Positions 46,832-55,930 of a DNA stretch of 64,000 nt are shown here, piece after piece. Position 1 is the first letter of the stretch. Each line of letters opens with the position of its first letter. Source of the stretch: Qipengyuania gaetbuli. GTDB taxonomy: Bacteria > Pseudomonadota > Alphaproteobacteria > Sphingomonadales > Sphingomonadaceae. Made by a program: the position numbers and the translations under genes. The stretch covers positions 1,612,001 through 1,676,000 of the forward strand of contig NZ_JAIUZO010000002.1 in NCBI RefSeq assembly GCF_020171365.1, read 5' to 3'. The notes below the pieces were generated by a model. That model had not been told where the DNA came from. It worked only from the letters and a program-made list of their open reading frames with translations, and did not search any database.

Positions 46832-47691
46832 CCGCACTGGCGGCGCTGCTGGCGCTGCTGCCCGTCCAGGCGAGCGCGTGGGGTTTCTATGCCCACCGCA
46901 CCACGGCGGACATCGCACTGGAAAACGTGCGCCCCGAAACGCGCGCCGGCATCGCGCGCCTGATGCGCGCCGCGCCGCAGCTGGGCGTGCCGCAATGCGA
47001 CCTTGCCGACTTGCAGGATGCGAGCGTGTGGCCCGACTGCCTGCGGTCCGAGGGCTGGCGCTGGGGCTATACCTTCGCCTGGCATTACCGCACCGCGCCG
47101 GTGTGCGAGGCCTATAACCCGCGCTCCAACTGCTCGGGCGGCAATTGCATCCTTGCCCAGATCGAGCGCAACCAGCGCATTCTTGCCGACGAGAGCCTGC
47201 CAGCCAACGTGCGGCTGGAAGCGCTCGCTTTCCTCGTGCATTTCATCGGCGATGTGCACATGCCGCTGCACTCGGGCGACCACGAGGATCGCGGCGGCAA
47301 CGATATCGACACGGCTTACGGCATCGCGCCAGGGCTCAATCTCCATTGGATCTGGGACGGCCCGCTGGCAGAGCGTGCGATCACTTCTGCGCCGAGCCCG
47401 CTGGTGCGCCGCTATTCCGCGCAAGAGCGCGCAGAGCTTGGCGGGGGCAGCCCTGCCGACTGGGGCCGCGAGAGCTGGGAGACGAGCCGCGATTTCGTCT
47501 ACCCGACCGCTTTCGATCGCCCACCTTGCGAGGGCGAGGACCTGCCGGACGAAACCGCGCTGACGCAGGAGGATATCGAACGCGCCATCCCCATTGCCCA
47601 GCGCCGCGTCACGCAGGCGGGGATCCGCATGGCCGAATTCCTCGATGCCGCCTTCGCGCCGGGGCCGCTGCCCGCGCCGGAGCGCGACTAG
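46798..47691 (+). CDS. S1/P1-type nuclease, exported
   Basis: A 297-residue zinc nuclease with signal peptide 1-27 ending ASA. In this family the mature N-terminal Trp binds zinc; here Trp28 follows the cleavage site (WGFYAHRTTADIA), with His33 next. Further ligands are in FLVHFIGDVHMPLHSGDHED (His, Asp, His, His) and LHWIWDG. It degrades single-stranded nucleic acids outside the cytoplasm. The start overlaps the GST gene; no clear Shine-Dalgarno, suggesting coupling. Confidence 0.92.
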   Translation: MGHRAIRNRFLTALAALLALLPVQASAWGFYAHRTTADIALENVRPETRAGIARLMRAAPQLGVPQCDLADLQDASVWPDCLRSEGWRWGYTFAWHYRTAPVCEAYNPRSNCSGGNCILAQIERNQRILADESLPANVRLEALAFLVHFIGDVHMPLHSGDHEDRGGNDIDTAYGIAPGLNLHWIWDGPLAERAITSAPSPLVRRYSAQERAELGGGSPADWGRESWETSRDFVYPTAFDRPPCEGEDLPDETALTQEDIERAIPIAQRRVTQAGIRMAEFLDAAFAPGPLPAPERD

Positions 47692-48155
47692 GGCACGCGG
47701 CTCGTCGGGTAGGGCGTGCCGTCCTTCCTGAAATAGCCTTCGGGCGTGAACACCATGTCGATATCGGGGTATTCGCCCCGGTCTTCATCTCTATCGCCGC
47801 CACTGATCGCGACGAACACGCACGGCTCGCCAGAGCGGTTGTGGAGCCGGTGTCCGTCCCGCACGCCCGCCGGCCAGGCGAGGATATCGCCCGGCACCAC
47901 CTTTGTCTCGCCCCCGTCCTCGATCAGCACGGCCTCGCCCTGCAGCATGACGACCAGCTCGTCCTGCCCCTCGTGCCAGTGGCGCTGCGAGGAATAGGCG
48001 CCGGGTGCCAGCGTCACGTGGCTCGCGCCCAGTTTCGTAAGGCCGGAAGGCGGCGCGAGGCGGCGATACCAGCGCCCCTCCACCTCCGCGTCGAAGGGCG
48101 GGGGATAGCCCGTCGCATTGGTCTGTGGGATCGCATCGAGATCGAGCTTGGGCAT
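47688..48155 (-). CDS. Cupin-domain protein
   Basis: A 155-residue cupin. Motif 1 is SSQRHWHEGQDELVVMLQGE, with two His and Glu as metal ligands; motif 2 is PGDILAWPAGVRDGHRLHNR. FTPEGYFRKDGTPYP at the end is typical of a common cupin subgroup. Convergent with the S1/P1 gene with a four-base overlap, divergent from dapE. Substrate unknown. Confidence 0.9.
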   Translation of the reverse strand: MPKLDLDAIPQTNATGYPPPFDAEVEGRWYRRLAPPSGLTKLGASHVTLAPGAYSSQRHWHEGQDELVVMLQGEAVLIEDGGETKVVPGDILAWPAGVRDGHRLHNRSGEPCVFVAISGGDRDEDRGEYPDIDMVFTPEGYFRKDGTPYPTSRVP

Positions 48156-48184
48156 CGGGGCGCACTCCTGCTAGCGCTGCGTAC

Positions 48185-49321
48185 ATGACCCAAGTTCTCG
48201 ACCTCGCCAAGCGGCTCCTTGCCGCACCCAGCGTGACCCCGGCCACCGGCCCGGTTTTCGATGCGATGGAGGCGATGCTCGCCCCGCTCGGCTTCGAGGT
48301 GACGCGGTTCCGGCGCGGCGATGGCGAACCCGGATCGCCGGAAGAGGCGGTGGAGAACCTCTTCGCCATCCGCCGCGGCCCTGAAGGTTCGCGCCACTTC
48401 GCCTTTGCAGGCCACCTCGACGTGGTGCCGCCGGGCGATGGCTGGACCAGCGCGCCGTTCGAGCCGGAAGAACGCGGCGAACTGCTGTACGGACGCGGGG
48501 CGGTGGACATGAAAGGCTCGATCGCCTGCATGGTCGACGCCGTGGCTAATGTGCCCGCAGAGGCCGGCACCATCAGCTTCATCATCACCGGCGACGAGGA
48601 AGGTCCCGCGCTTCACGGTACCCGCGCGCTGATCGACTTCATGAAGGCCGAAGGCCACCAGCCCGACCTTTGCCTCGTGGGCGAGCCGACTTCGGTCAAC
48701 CGGCTGGGCGACATGATGAAGATCGGCCGGCGCGGGTCGGTCAACATCTGGCTGGAAGTCGAGGGCACGCAGGGCCACGTCGCCTATCCGCACCTCGCGG
48801 ACAACCCGATCCCCAAGCTGGTCGCCATGCTCGCCGAACTCGATGCGCTGGTGCTCGACGAAGGGACCGACTGGTTCCAGCCGAGCAATCTGGAAATTAC
48901 CGAGATCGACACGCCGAACCGTGCGCACAACGTCATTCCCGCCAAGGCGAAGGCGCGCATCTCGATCCGCTTCAACGACTGCCATTCGGGCGCCTCGCTG
49001 TCGGAGATGGTAGGAGCGATCGCGCAAAAGCACGGCGGGCAGGCGCTGCCGATCATCTCGGGCGAGCCGTTCCTGACCCCGCCGGGCGAATTTTCGGACA
49101 TTATCGCGCGCGCGGTGAAAGCAGAGACGGGCCTCGATCCCGAACCCTCGACCACCGGCGGAACCTCGGACGCGCGGTTCCTGCGCGCCGTGTGCCCGGT
49201 GATCGAATTCGGCCTGTGCAACGCAACCATGCACAAGCGGGACGAGGCGGTGGCCATCGAGGACCTTTCCACGCTAAGCCGCATCTACGCAGCAATCGCG
49301 AAAGACGCGCTGGCACTGTAA
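48185..49321 (+). CDS. dapE: Succinyl-diaminopimelate desuccinylase
   Basis: DapE, 378 residues, M20 zinc peptidase of lysine/mDAP synthesis. Ligands: His and Asp in FAGHLDVVPPGD, Asp in GRGAVDMKGSIA, GluGlu in ITGDEEGPALHG, Glu in VGEPTS and His in NATMHKRDE. The dimerisation segment includes GTQGHVAYPHLADNP. Start ATG at 48185 has no strong Shine-Dalgarno. Confidence 0.97.
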   Translation: MTQVLDLAKRLLAAPSVTPATGPVFDAMEAMLAPLGFEVTRFRRGDGEPGSPEEAVENLFAIRRGPEGSRHFAFAGHLDVVPPGDGWTSAPFEPEERGELLYGRGAVDMKGSIACMVDAVANVPAEAGTISFIITGDEEGPALHGTRALIDFMKAEGHQPDLCLVGEPTSVNRLGDMMKIGRRGSVNIWLEVEGTQGHVAYPHLADNPIPKLVAMLAELDALVLDEGTDWFQPSNLEITEIDTPNRAHNVIPAKAKARISIRFNDCHSGASLSEMVGAIAQKHGGQALPIISGEPFLTPPGEFSDIIARAVKAETGLDPEPSTTGGTSDARFLRAVCPVIEFGLCNATMHKRDEAVAIEDLSTLSRIYAAIAKDALAL

Positions 49322-49345
49322 ATACTGGGATACGAGGGGATCGCC

Positions 49346-50584
49346 GTGCTGAGGACCTGGTTTGAAATTCCGCTGTGGCAGCGCGTGCTGACAGCGCTCC
49401 TGCTCGGTGTCCTGACCGGCTATTCCTGGGGCCCGGATGCGGAAAGCATCAAGTGGATCGGCGATTTCTTCATCAAGTCGATCAAGATGCTGGTGGTCCC
49501 GCTGATCTTCTTCAGCCTCGTGTCGGGCGTCGCCGCCATCGGCGATTTGCGCAAGCTGGGCGCAGTGGGCGGCAGGGCCATGCTGCTGTTCGTCGTGACG
49601 GGACAGATCGCGGTCTGGCTCGGCCTTGGCCTCGGCACCTTCTTTGCTCCCGGTGCAGGCGTCGATACCAGCGCCATCCAGAAGGGCGCGACCCCCGAAC
49701 CCAATCCCACGACCGCGGTCGACATGATCCTCTCGATCGTGCCCGAAAGTCCGGTGCAGGTGATGGCGGATGTCGCGGTCCTGCCGCTGATCGTCTTCTC
49801 GCTGCTCGTCGGCATCGGCATCCTGATGGCCAAGGAAGAGGGCGAGCCGGTCCAGAAGATCTTCGATAGCGGCGCGGTCGTCATGCAGAAGGTGACGATG
49901 GTGGTGATGGAACTCACCCCTTTCGGCGTCTTCGCGCTGATGGCCTGGGTCGCCGGCTCGCTCGGCATGGATGCCCTGCTCAGCCTCGCGAAGCTGGTGG
50001 CGCTCAATTACGCGGGCTGCCTCGTGATCATCTTCGTGATGTATTCGGCGATGATCAAATTCCTCGCCAGGCTGCCCGTGCGGGACTTCTTCCGCGGCAT
50101 CATCGACGCGATGGCGGTTAGTTATTCGACTGCCTCGTCTAACGCGACGCTGCCCGTCACGCTGCGCTGTGCGGAACGTAACCTCGGCGTCTCGAACTCG
50201 GTCGCGGCCTTCGTCATCAGCCTTGGCGCGACGGTGAACATGAACGGCACGGCGATGTATCTCGGCCTTGCCACGCTGTTCGGCGCGCAGATCTTCGGCG
50301 TCGACCTGACGCTGGGCCAGTATTTCCTGATCTCGATCCTGGCGACGCTCGGCGCGGTCGGCGCGGCGGGCATTCCGGGGGCGGGCCTCATCATGATGGC
50401 GCTGGTCTTCGGCGCGGTCGGCGTGCCGCTGGAAACGATCGCCTTCGTCGCCGGTGTCGACCGGATCATGGACATGATGCGCACCACCACCAACGTGAGC
50501 GGCGATGCCGCCGTCGCGACAACTGTGGCCGTGATGACGGGCGAGATTGACAGACGCGAGATGGTGAGCGCAGACGACGTCTGA
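49346..50584 (+). CDS. Dicarboxylate/amino acid:cation symporter
   Basis: A 412-residue DAACS (SDF) transporter. The helical-hairpin Ser-rich motif reads STASSNATLPVTLR, and the NMDGT motif is NMNGTAMY. IPGAGLIMMALVFGAVGVPL and DRIMDMMRTTTNVSGDA (Asp, Arg, Asn of substrate/sodium sites) follow. The GTG start has GAGGGG. Followed 47 bp on by a second symporter of the same family. Probable substrates are glutamate, aspartate or C4-dicarboxylates. Confidence 0.93.
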   Translation: MLRTWFEIPLWQRVLTALLLGVLTGYSWGPDAESIKWIGDFFIKSIKMLVVPLIFFSLVSGVAAIGDLRKLGAVGGRAMLLFVVTGQIAVWLGLGLGTFFAPGAGVDTSAIQKGATPEPNPTTAVDMILSIVPESPVQVMADVAVLPLIVFSLLVGIGILMAKEEGEPVQKIFDSGAVVMQKVTMVVMELTPFGVFALMAWVAGSLGMDALLSLAKLVALNYAGCLVIIFVMYSAMIKFLARLPVRDFFRGIIDAMAVSYSTASSNATLPVTLRCAERNLGVSNSVAAFVISLGATVNMNGTAMYLGLATLFGAQIFGVDLTLGQYFLISILATLGAVGAAGIPGAGLIMMALVFGAVGVPLETIAFVAGVDRIMDMMRTTTNVSGDAAVATTVAVMTGEIDRREMVSADDV

Positions 50585-50631
50585 ACGGGCGATCCAAACG
50601 TCCCGAGCTTGTTCTTGAGTGAGGGACCCGG

Positions 50632-51951
50632 ATGGACCGCAAGCTTACGCTCTATATCCTCGTCGGCATGATCCTCGGGGTCATCGTCGGACAGGCGATG
50701 TATCTGACGATGGACCCGGCCGTGGTCGAGGGGCAGGTCGCCCCCTGGCTCAAGCTGCTGTCCGACATCTTCCTCAACCTCATCAAGATGCTGGTCGCGC
50801 CGCTGGTGCTGTCGACCATCGTGGTGGGCATCGCCCACATGGGCGATTCGGCGGCGCTGGGGCGGATCGGCGTGCGGGCGCTGACGTGGTTCATCCTCGC
50901 CAGCCTCGTTTCCATCGGCCTCGGCCTCGTGATGGTGAACCTGTTCCAGCCGGGCGTGGGCGCTCCGATACCCGATGCGGCGGAGGCCGCGGCGGCGGTG
51001 GGCGAGGTCAAGGAACTGAAGGCGACCGAATTCATCCTGTCGATCTTCCCCAAGAACGCTTTCGAGGCGCTGGCGACCAACAATATCCTCCAGATCCTCG
51101 TCTTCTCGATCTTTGCCGGCGTCGCGCTGTCGGCCATCGGCAAGCGGGGCGAGGCGCTGGTGAAGGGCGCCGATGCGCTGGCGGAAATGATGCTGCAGGT
51201 GACGGGCTATGTCATGCGCTACGCCCCCATCGCGGTGTTCGGTGCGCTGGCAAACGTGGTCGCGGCGAGCGGGCTCGACATCCTCGGCACCTATCTCCAG
51301 CTGCTGCTGGAATTCTATTTCAGCCTCGTGCTGCTGTGGATCATCCTGCTCGGCATCGGGGCGGCCTTCCTCGGGCGGCGCATCGTCACGCTGGTCCGCT
51401 ACATCCGCCAGCCGTTGCTGATCGCCTTCTCGACCGCGTCGTCGGAAGCCGCGCTGCCCAAGCTGTTCGAACAGCTCGACCGCTTCGGCGTGCCGCGCCG
51501 TATCTCGGGCTTCATGCTGCCGCTCGGCTATTCGTTCAATCTCGACGGCAGCATGATGTACATGAGCTTCGCGACGATCTTCATCGCGCAGGCTTATGGC
51601 ATCGACCTCAGCGTCGGCACGCAGATCATGATCATGCTGACGCTGATGATCTCGTCGAAGGGCATCGCCGCGGTCCCGCGCGCCAGCCTGGTGGTCATCA
51701 CCGGCACGCTCGCCATGTTCGGCCTGCCGGTCGAAGGCGTGGCGATCATCCTCGCGATCGACCAGTTCCTCGACATGGGTCGCACGGCGACCAACGTCGT
51801 TGGCAATGCGGTGGCGACCAGCGTCATCACCAAGTGGGAAGGCATGCTGGAGGTCGAGGAGCCGCCCTTCGTCGAGCATCCGCACGCCCCCTCGCATACC
51901 GCAGCTGGCGGCAAGGCGGGGCTGGAACTCGATCCGGAGAATTTCGGCTAG
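50632..51951 (+). CDS. Second dicarboxylate/amino acid:cation symporter
   Basis: A 439-residue DAACS member. Hairpin motif STASSEAALPKLFEQL, NMDGT-like NLDGSMMYMSF, MISSKGIAAVPRASLVV and DQFLDMGRTATNVVGNA are present. It differs from its neighbour at the Ser-rich and NMDGT motifs, resembling DctA-type C4-dicarboxylate transporters. Likely a separate substrate range. Same strand as the first copy. Confidence 0.93.
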   Translation: MDRKLTLYILVGMILGVIVGQAMYLTMDPAVVEGQVAPWLKLLSDIFLNLIKMLVAPLVLSTIVVGIAHMGDSAALGRIGVRALTWFILASLVSIGLGLVMVNLFQPGVGAPIPDAAEAAAAVGEVKELKATEFILSIFPKNAFEALATNNILQILVFSIFAGVALSAIGKRGEALVKGADALAEMMLQVTGYVMRYAPIAVFGALANVVAASGLDILGTYLQLLLEFYFSLVLLWIILLGIGAAFLGRRIVTLVRYIRQPLLIAFSTASSEAALPKLFEQLDRFGVPRRISGFMLPLGYSFNLDGSMMYMSFATIFIAQAYGIDLSVGTQIMIMLTLMISSKGIAAVPRASLVVITGTLAMFGLPVEGVAIILAIDQFLDMGRTATNVVGNAVATSVITKWEGMLEVEEPPFVEHPHAPSHTAAGGKAGLELDPENFG

Positions 51952-51966
51952 GGCAGGGGCGCCTGA

Positions 51967-52398
51967 TCAGTCCGGCTTCGGTGCCGGTTCTTCCGGCGTT
52001 TCCGCATCGGCTGGCGGCGTGTCGCAATTCTTCTCGCAACTAGTGGTCCGGGAAGGACGGAAACTGCCGCTCAGCTTCAGCCGTGCGCCGCCCTGGACCT
52101 GGTAGGTCTTGGCGTCGGTATTTTCGAGCGGATCGCCTTCGGGGATCGTCCCGGCATAGCCCGTCCTGCCGGTTCGCGAAGTATTGCCCGCGTTTGCCGA
52201 ATTGGCCGAGCGAAGCGCCTGTGTGGCCGAATTGATGCTGCCCGAAATAGCCTCGCCGAGCGAGGATTGCGTCGCTGCCTGTCCCGAACTGCCGGACAGG
52301 ATCACCGCTTCCTCGGCCGCCACCTGGGCCGATGCCGGGGGGCCAGCGACCGCGCCAGTGGCGATTACCGCCAACGCTGCAAGGTGTCGTGCGTTCAT
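51967..52398 (-). CDS. Exported protein of unknown function, 143 residues
   Basis: Signal peptide (HLAALAVIATGAVAGPPASA) then a Ser/Ala/Gly-rich segment (LRSANSANAGNTSRTGRTGY) and a C-terminal LSGSFRPSRTTSCEKNCD with two Cys, ending in a Pro/Glu-rich tail. Low-complexity suggests a disordered surface or periplasmic protein. GGGAGG precedes the ATG. No family recognised. Downstream of nth in the same direction, 67 bp apart. Confidence 0.7.
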   Translation of the reverse strand: MNARHLAALAVIATGAVAGPPASAQVAAEEAVILSGSSGQAATQSSLGEAISGSINSATQALRSANSANAGNTSRTGRTGYAGTIPEGDPLENTDAKTYQVQGGARLKLSGSFRPSRTTSCEKNCDTPPADAETPEEPAPKPD

Positions 52399-52465
52399 GT
52401 CGGAACCTCCCGCTGCTTGCGCAGATAATGCGCCTTTGCCGCGCGATTGGCAAACGGGAGAGCAG

Positions 52466-53128
52466 TCAGCCCTTGGCGGCGGCGCGACCGGGCTTCTCCA
52501 GCACCTTCTTGCGGTAGCTGCACAGGTCCGCGACCTTGCATCGCCAGCATTCCGGCGTCCGCGCCTTGCAGACATAGCGGCCGTGCAGGATCAGCCAGTG
52601 ATGCGCGCCGAGCCGGAACGGCTGGGGCACGCGCTTTTCCAGCTTGGCCTCGACATGGTCGGGGGTCTTCCCCTTGGCGAGGCCGGTGCGATTGCCGACG
52701 CGGAAGATGTGCGTGTCGACCGCGAAGGTTTCCTGCCCGAACCAGCAATTGAGCACGACATTGGCGGTCTTGCGCCCGACGCCGGGCAGGCGGACCAGAT
52801 CCTCGCGCGTGTCGGGCACCTCGCCGCCGTATTCGTCGACCAGCAGCTGGCTCAGCGCGATGACGTTTTTCGCCTTCGAATTGAACAGGCCGATGGTCTT
52901 GATGTGCTCCTTGAGGCCGTCCTCGCCCAGTTCAATCATTTGTGCAGGCGTTGTGACCTCGCGAAACAGCGCCCGCGTGGCCTTGTTCACCCCGACGTCG
53001 GTCGCCTGCGCGGACAGGGCGACGGCCACCACCAGCTGGTAGCAATTGCCGTATTCGAGCTCGGTTTCGGGCGAGGGATTGTCCTCCGCCAGGCGGCGGA
53101 AGAACTCGAAGATCTGGTCTTTAGTCAT
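52466..53128 (-). CDS. nth: Endonuclease III
   Basis: A 220-residue base-excision repair DNA glycosylase/AP lyase. Helix-hairpin-helix with catalytic Lys is VRLPGVGRKTANVVL; the catalytic Asp is in VDTHIFRVGNR. A [4Fe-4S] cluster is bound by CKARTPECWRCKVADLC (C-x6-C-x2-C-x5-C, first Cys included). Starts 5 bp after the ion channel gene end. Confidence 0.96.
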   Translation of the reverse strand: MTKDQIFEFFRRLAEDNPSPETELEYGNCYQLVVAVALSAQATDVGVNKATRALFREVTTPAQMIELGEDGLKEHIKTIGLFNSKAKNVIALSQLLVDEYGGEVPDTREDLVRLPGVGRKTANVVLNCWFGQETFAVDTHIFRVGNRTGLAKGKTPDHVEAKLEKRVPQPFRLGAHHWLILHGRYVCKARTPECWRCKVADLCSYRKKVLEKPGRAAAKG

Positions 53129-53132
53129 GCTG

Positions 53133-53996
53133 TCAGCGTCGCGGCCCCCGTCCGCGTTCGAGCGCGGCGATCTTGGCCTCGATCTTGTCGTCCTCGATAT
53201 CGAGCTCTTCCAGATGCTTGCGCATGTCCTCGATCAGGTGATCGCGGCGGCGTTGCATGGCATCCGAAAAAGCGGCCACGATGATGCCGGTGGGCATAGC
53301 GACGAAGGCGATCCCCGACATGGCCAGCCCGGCTGCGAAGAACTTGCCGAGCGGGGTGATCGGGGTCACGTCGCCATAGCCGACCGTGGTCAGCGTGATC
53401 GTCGCCCAATAGAGCGCGCGCGGGATCGAACCGAAGGTGTCGGGCTGGATGTCGCCTTCGATTATGTAGAGCGCGGTCGCGCCGAACAGCACCAGCACGA
53501 AAGCAACGGCGGCGGTGATGATGAGGTCGTCCACCCGGTCGACCACTGCCCCCCACAACTCCTTCACCGCGTAGGAGAAGCGCCCGAATTTCGCGACGGC
53601 GAAGACCCGCAGCAGTCGGAAAGTGCGCAGGATCGCGGCGTCGGCGACCATCAGCGGAGCAAGCGTTGTCACGACCACGAGCAGGTCGATCAGGCCGATC
53701 GGCGAACGGATGAAGTGCCAGCGCTTGGTCCATTTCCCTTCGCTCCCCGGCTGTTCCGCCGCGGCATAGATGCGGGCAAGATACTCGAGCAGGAAGATAA
53801 ATCCGAAGGCCACTTCGGTGCGCAGCAGGGCGGTGTGCCATTCGGGCGGCAGGCTCGGCTCCGTAGCGAGCGCCGCAGTAATGACGGCCAGCAGGATAGT
53901 GAGGATCAGCAGGCGGTTGAGCACTGTCAGCCGCCCGTCGGGATGCGCACCGACGAAGAGCTGCTCATGCAGGAAAGTCCTCAGCCCCGCCATCAT
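53133..53996 (-). CDS. Voltage-gated-type potassium channel
   Basis: A 287-residue six-helix channel: S1 VLNRLLILTILLAVITAAL, S4 with spaced Arg/Lys (LRTFRLLRVFAVAKFGRF), pore filter TLTTVGYGDVTP and S6 GLAMSGIAFVAMPTGII. The C-terminus (LEELDIEDDKIEAKIAAL) is a coiled coil for tetramer assembly. Either of two adjacent ATGs may be used. Selectivity filter TVGYGD predicts K+. Confidence 0.93.
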   Translation of the reverse strand: MMAGLRTFLHEQLFVGAHPDGRLTVLNRLLILTILLAVITAALATEPSLPPEWHTALLRTEVAFGFIFLLEYLARIYAAAEQPGSEGKWTKRWHFIRSPIGLIDLLVVVTTLAPLMVADAAILRTFRLLRVFAVAKFGRFSYAVKELWGAVVDRVDDLIITAAVAFVLVLFGATALYIIEGDIQPDTFGSIPRALYWATITLTTVGYGDVTPITPLGKFFAAGLAMSGIAFVAMPTGIIVAAFSDAMQRRRDHLIEDMRKHLEELDIEDDKIEAKIAALERGRGPRR

Positions 53997-54006
53997 CGCC
54001 TGCCCG

Positions 54007-54735
54007 CTAGAGTTCGAGCACGTCCTCCATCCTGTATCGTCCCGGATCGCGCCCCAGCAGCCATTCAGCCGCCTTCAGTGCGCCCCGCGCAAAGATGGCA
54101 CGGTTTTCCGCGCTGTGCGAGAGGGTCAGGCGCTCCTCGTCTCCGGCTAGGATGACGCTGTGTTCGCCGGCCACCGTCCCGCCGCGCAGGGCGGCAAAGC
54201 CGATCGCGCCGCGCGCCCGTGCGCCGGTATGCCCGTCGCGCCCGCTTTCGCGGTTGGAGGCAAGATCGATCCCGCGCCCTTGCGCTGCCGCCTGGCCGAG
54301 CAGCAGCGCCGTGCCCGAGGGCGCGTCCACCTTGCGGCGGTGGTGCATCTCGACGATCTCGATGTCCCAGTCGTCCCCGAGCCTTAGCGCCGCTTCGCGT
54401 ACGAGGTGGGCGAGCAGGGTCACGCCGAGCGAGGTGTTCCCTGTCTGCAGCACGGGCACCGCGCGGGCTGCGCTGTCGATTGCGGCATGGTGCTGGTCTT
54501 CGAGGCCGGTGGTGCCGATAACGATGGGAATGCCTGCGCCGACAGCCGCGTGCAGGTTCGCCTGCAGCGCGCCGGGGGCAGAGAAATCGATCAGCGCGTC
54601 GGACGCATCGGCCAGTCCCGCCACATCGCCGCCCTTGTCCATGCCGCCCGCCCATTCATGGCCGGAGGCATCGATCACGCGGTACAGCGCGTCGCCCATC
54701 GCGCCCTTGCTGCCGATAATCCCGAAACTTGGCAT
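54007..54735 (-). CDS. dapB: 4-hydroxy-tetrahydrodipicolinate reductase
   Basis: DapB, 242 residues. Dinucleotide site FGIIGSKGAMGD; TTGLEDQHHAAI and the substrate loop EIVEMHHRRKVDAPSGTALL are conserved. C-terminal LTLSHSAENRAIFARGAL. AAGGAGG precedes the ATG at 54735. Converts HTPA to THDP in the lysine pathway. Upstream of the K+ channel on the same strand; divergent from the sirtuin gene. Confidence 0.97.
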   Translation of the reverse strand: MPSFGIIGSKGAMGDALYRVIDASGHEWAGGMDKGGDVAGLADASDALIDFSAPGALQANLHAAVGAGIPIVIGTTGLEDQHHAAIDSAARAVPVLQTGNTSLGVTLLAHLVREAALRLGDDWDIEIVEMHHRRKVDAPSGTALLLGQAAAQGRGIDLASNRESGRDGHTGARARGAIGFAALRGGTVAGEHSVILAGDEERLTLSHSAENRAIFARGALKAAEWLLGRDPGRYRMEDVLEL

Positions 54736-54760
54736 TGCCCCTCCTTGGGTTTCCGTGTTC

Positions 54761-55471
54761 ATGGAACCTATGGTCGCTCTGCGCAACATCGTCGTCCTGA
54801 CGGGCGCCGGGATTTCCGCCGAAAGCGGGATCGACACTTTCCGTTCGGCAGGCGGACTGTGGGAACGGCACCGGGTCGAGGACGTCGCGACTCCCGAAGG
54901 CTTTGCCCGCGATCCTGAACTGGTCCAGCGCTTCTACGATGCCCGGCGCGCCGCAGTGCAGGAGGTCGCCCCCAATGCCGCGCACGAGGCCTTGGCCCAG
55001 CTCGATGCGGAATGGGGCGGAGACCTGCTCATCGTCACGCAGAATGTCGACGATCTGCACGAGCGGGCAGGCGCTCGCCGCGTGCTCCACATGCACGGCG
55101 AACTGCTGAGCGCCTTGTGCCCCATCTGCGAGCGGCGGCACCGCTGGACCGGTCCGCTGGTCGACCGGCCCGCCTGCCCGACCTGCGAGGCGCATTCGCT
55201 GCGCCCCGATGTCGTGTGGTTCGGCGAGATGCCTTACCAGATGGACCGCATCTATGCCGCGCTGCGCCAGGCGGACCTGTTCGTGTCGATCGGGACAAGC
55301 GGCGCGGTCTATCCCGCCGCCGGCTTCGTGCGCGATGCGCGCGACCTCGGTGCGCGGACGCTCGAACTCAACCTCGACCGCAGCGAGGGCTCGCACTGGT
55401 TCCACGAATCGCGCCAGGGGCGCGCCGGCGAGCTGGTGCCGCGCTGGGTCACCGAGATACTGGGAGGATAG
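54761..55471 (+). CDS. cobB: Sir2-family NAD-dependent protein deacylase
   Basis: A 236-residue sirtuin. NAD motif VLTGAGISAESGIDTFR; TQNVDDLHERAG; catalytic His in VLHMHGEL; zinc Cys pairs CPIC and CPTC; RPDVVWFGEMPY and FVSIGTSGAVYPAAGF. Removes acetyl, succinyl or other acyl groups from lysines. Start ATG at 54761 or 54770. Its own Shine-Dalgarno is weak. Confidence 0.95.
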   Translation: MEPMVALRNIVVLTGAGISAESGIDTFRSAGGLWERHRVEDVATPEGFARDPELVQRFYDARRAAVQEVAPNAAHEALAQLDAEWGGDLLIVTQNVDDLHERAGARRVLHMHGELLSALCPICERRHRWTGPLVDRPACPTCEAHSLRPDVVWFGEMPYQMDRIYAALRQADLFVSIGTSGAVYPAAGFVRDARDLGARTLELNLDRSEGSHWFHESRQGRAGELVPRWVTEILGG

Positions 55472-55480
55472 GAGCAGGGA

Positions 55481-55930
55481 ATGTCACGCCGCGCACTCAT
55501 CGCCTGCCTGCTGCTGGTCCTGCCCTATGCCTATGTCGCCTGGTACTGGGCAGTCCGACTGTTCTTCTGCCACGATTGCAGAATTTCCGGCGACATGATC
55601 TTCTATACGCTGGTGCTTCTGTTCGCGACGCCGATCGTCCTGATCGCGGTCGGCGGAACGGCCTTCTTCAGCGCGAAAAGGGGTGTCGAGGACAGCCTCG
55701 CCCGACAGGATTACGCCGGGGCCGGAGTGAGCGGCGGCTGCGCGGTGCTGGGGCTGAAGGCGCTGGTGGCCGGCGGGGTCCTGCTCGCGGCATTCCTGTT
55801 CTACTGGCTCGATACGCCCGAACCGGGCCGCGACAGGCTGGGCCGGATCTGCGAGGAAAGCGCTAACGGCTCGCGCATCCACTGCAGGCCGGATCCTTCG
55901 CGATCGAAAAAGCCCTGGTCGCTGGACTGA
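55481..55930 (+). CDS. Membrane protein of unknown function
   Basis: A 149-residue protein with membrane segments ALIACLLLVLPYAYVAWYW, IFYTLVLLFATPIVLIAVGG, and LKALVAGGVLLAAFLFYWL, and a Cys pair in FFCHDCRISG. The C-terminal 23 codons lie within the convergent ThiF gene's 3' end. Located 10 bp after cobB on the same strand. Unrecognised family. Confidence 0.65.
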   Translation: MSRRALIACLLLVLPYAYVAWYWAVRLFFCHDCRISGDMIFYTLVLLFATPIVLIAVGGTAFFSAKRGVEDSLARQDYAGAGVSGGCAVLGLKALVAGGVLLAAFLFYWLDTPEPGRDRLGRICEESANGSRIHCRPDPSRSKKPWSLD

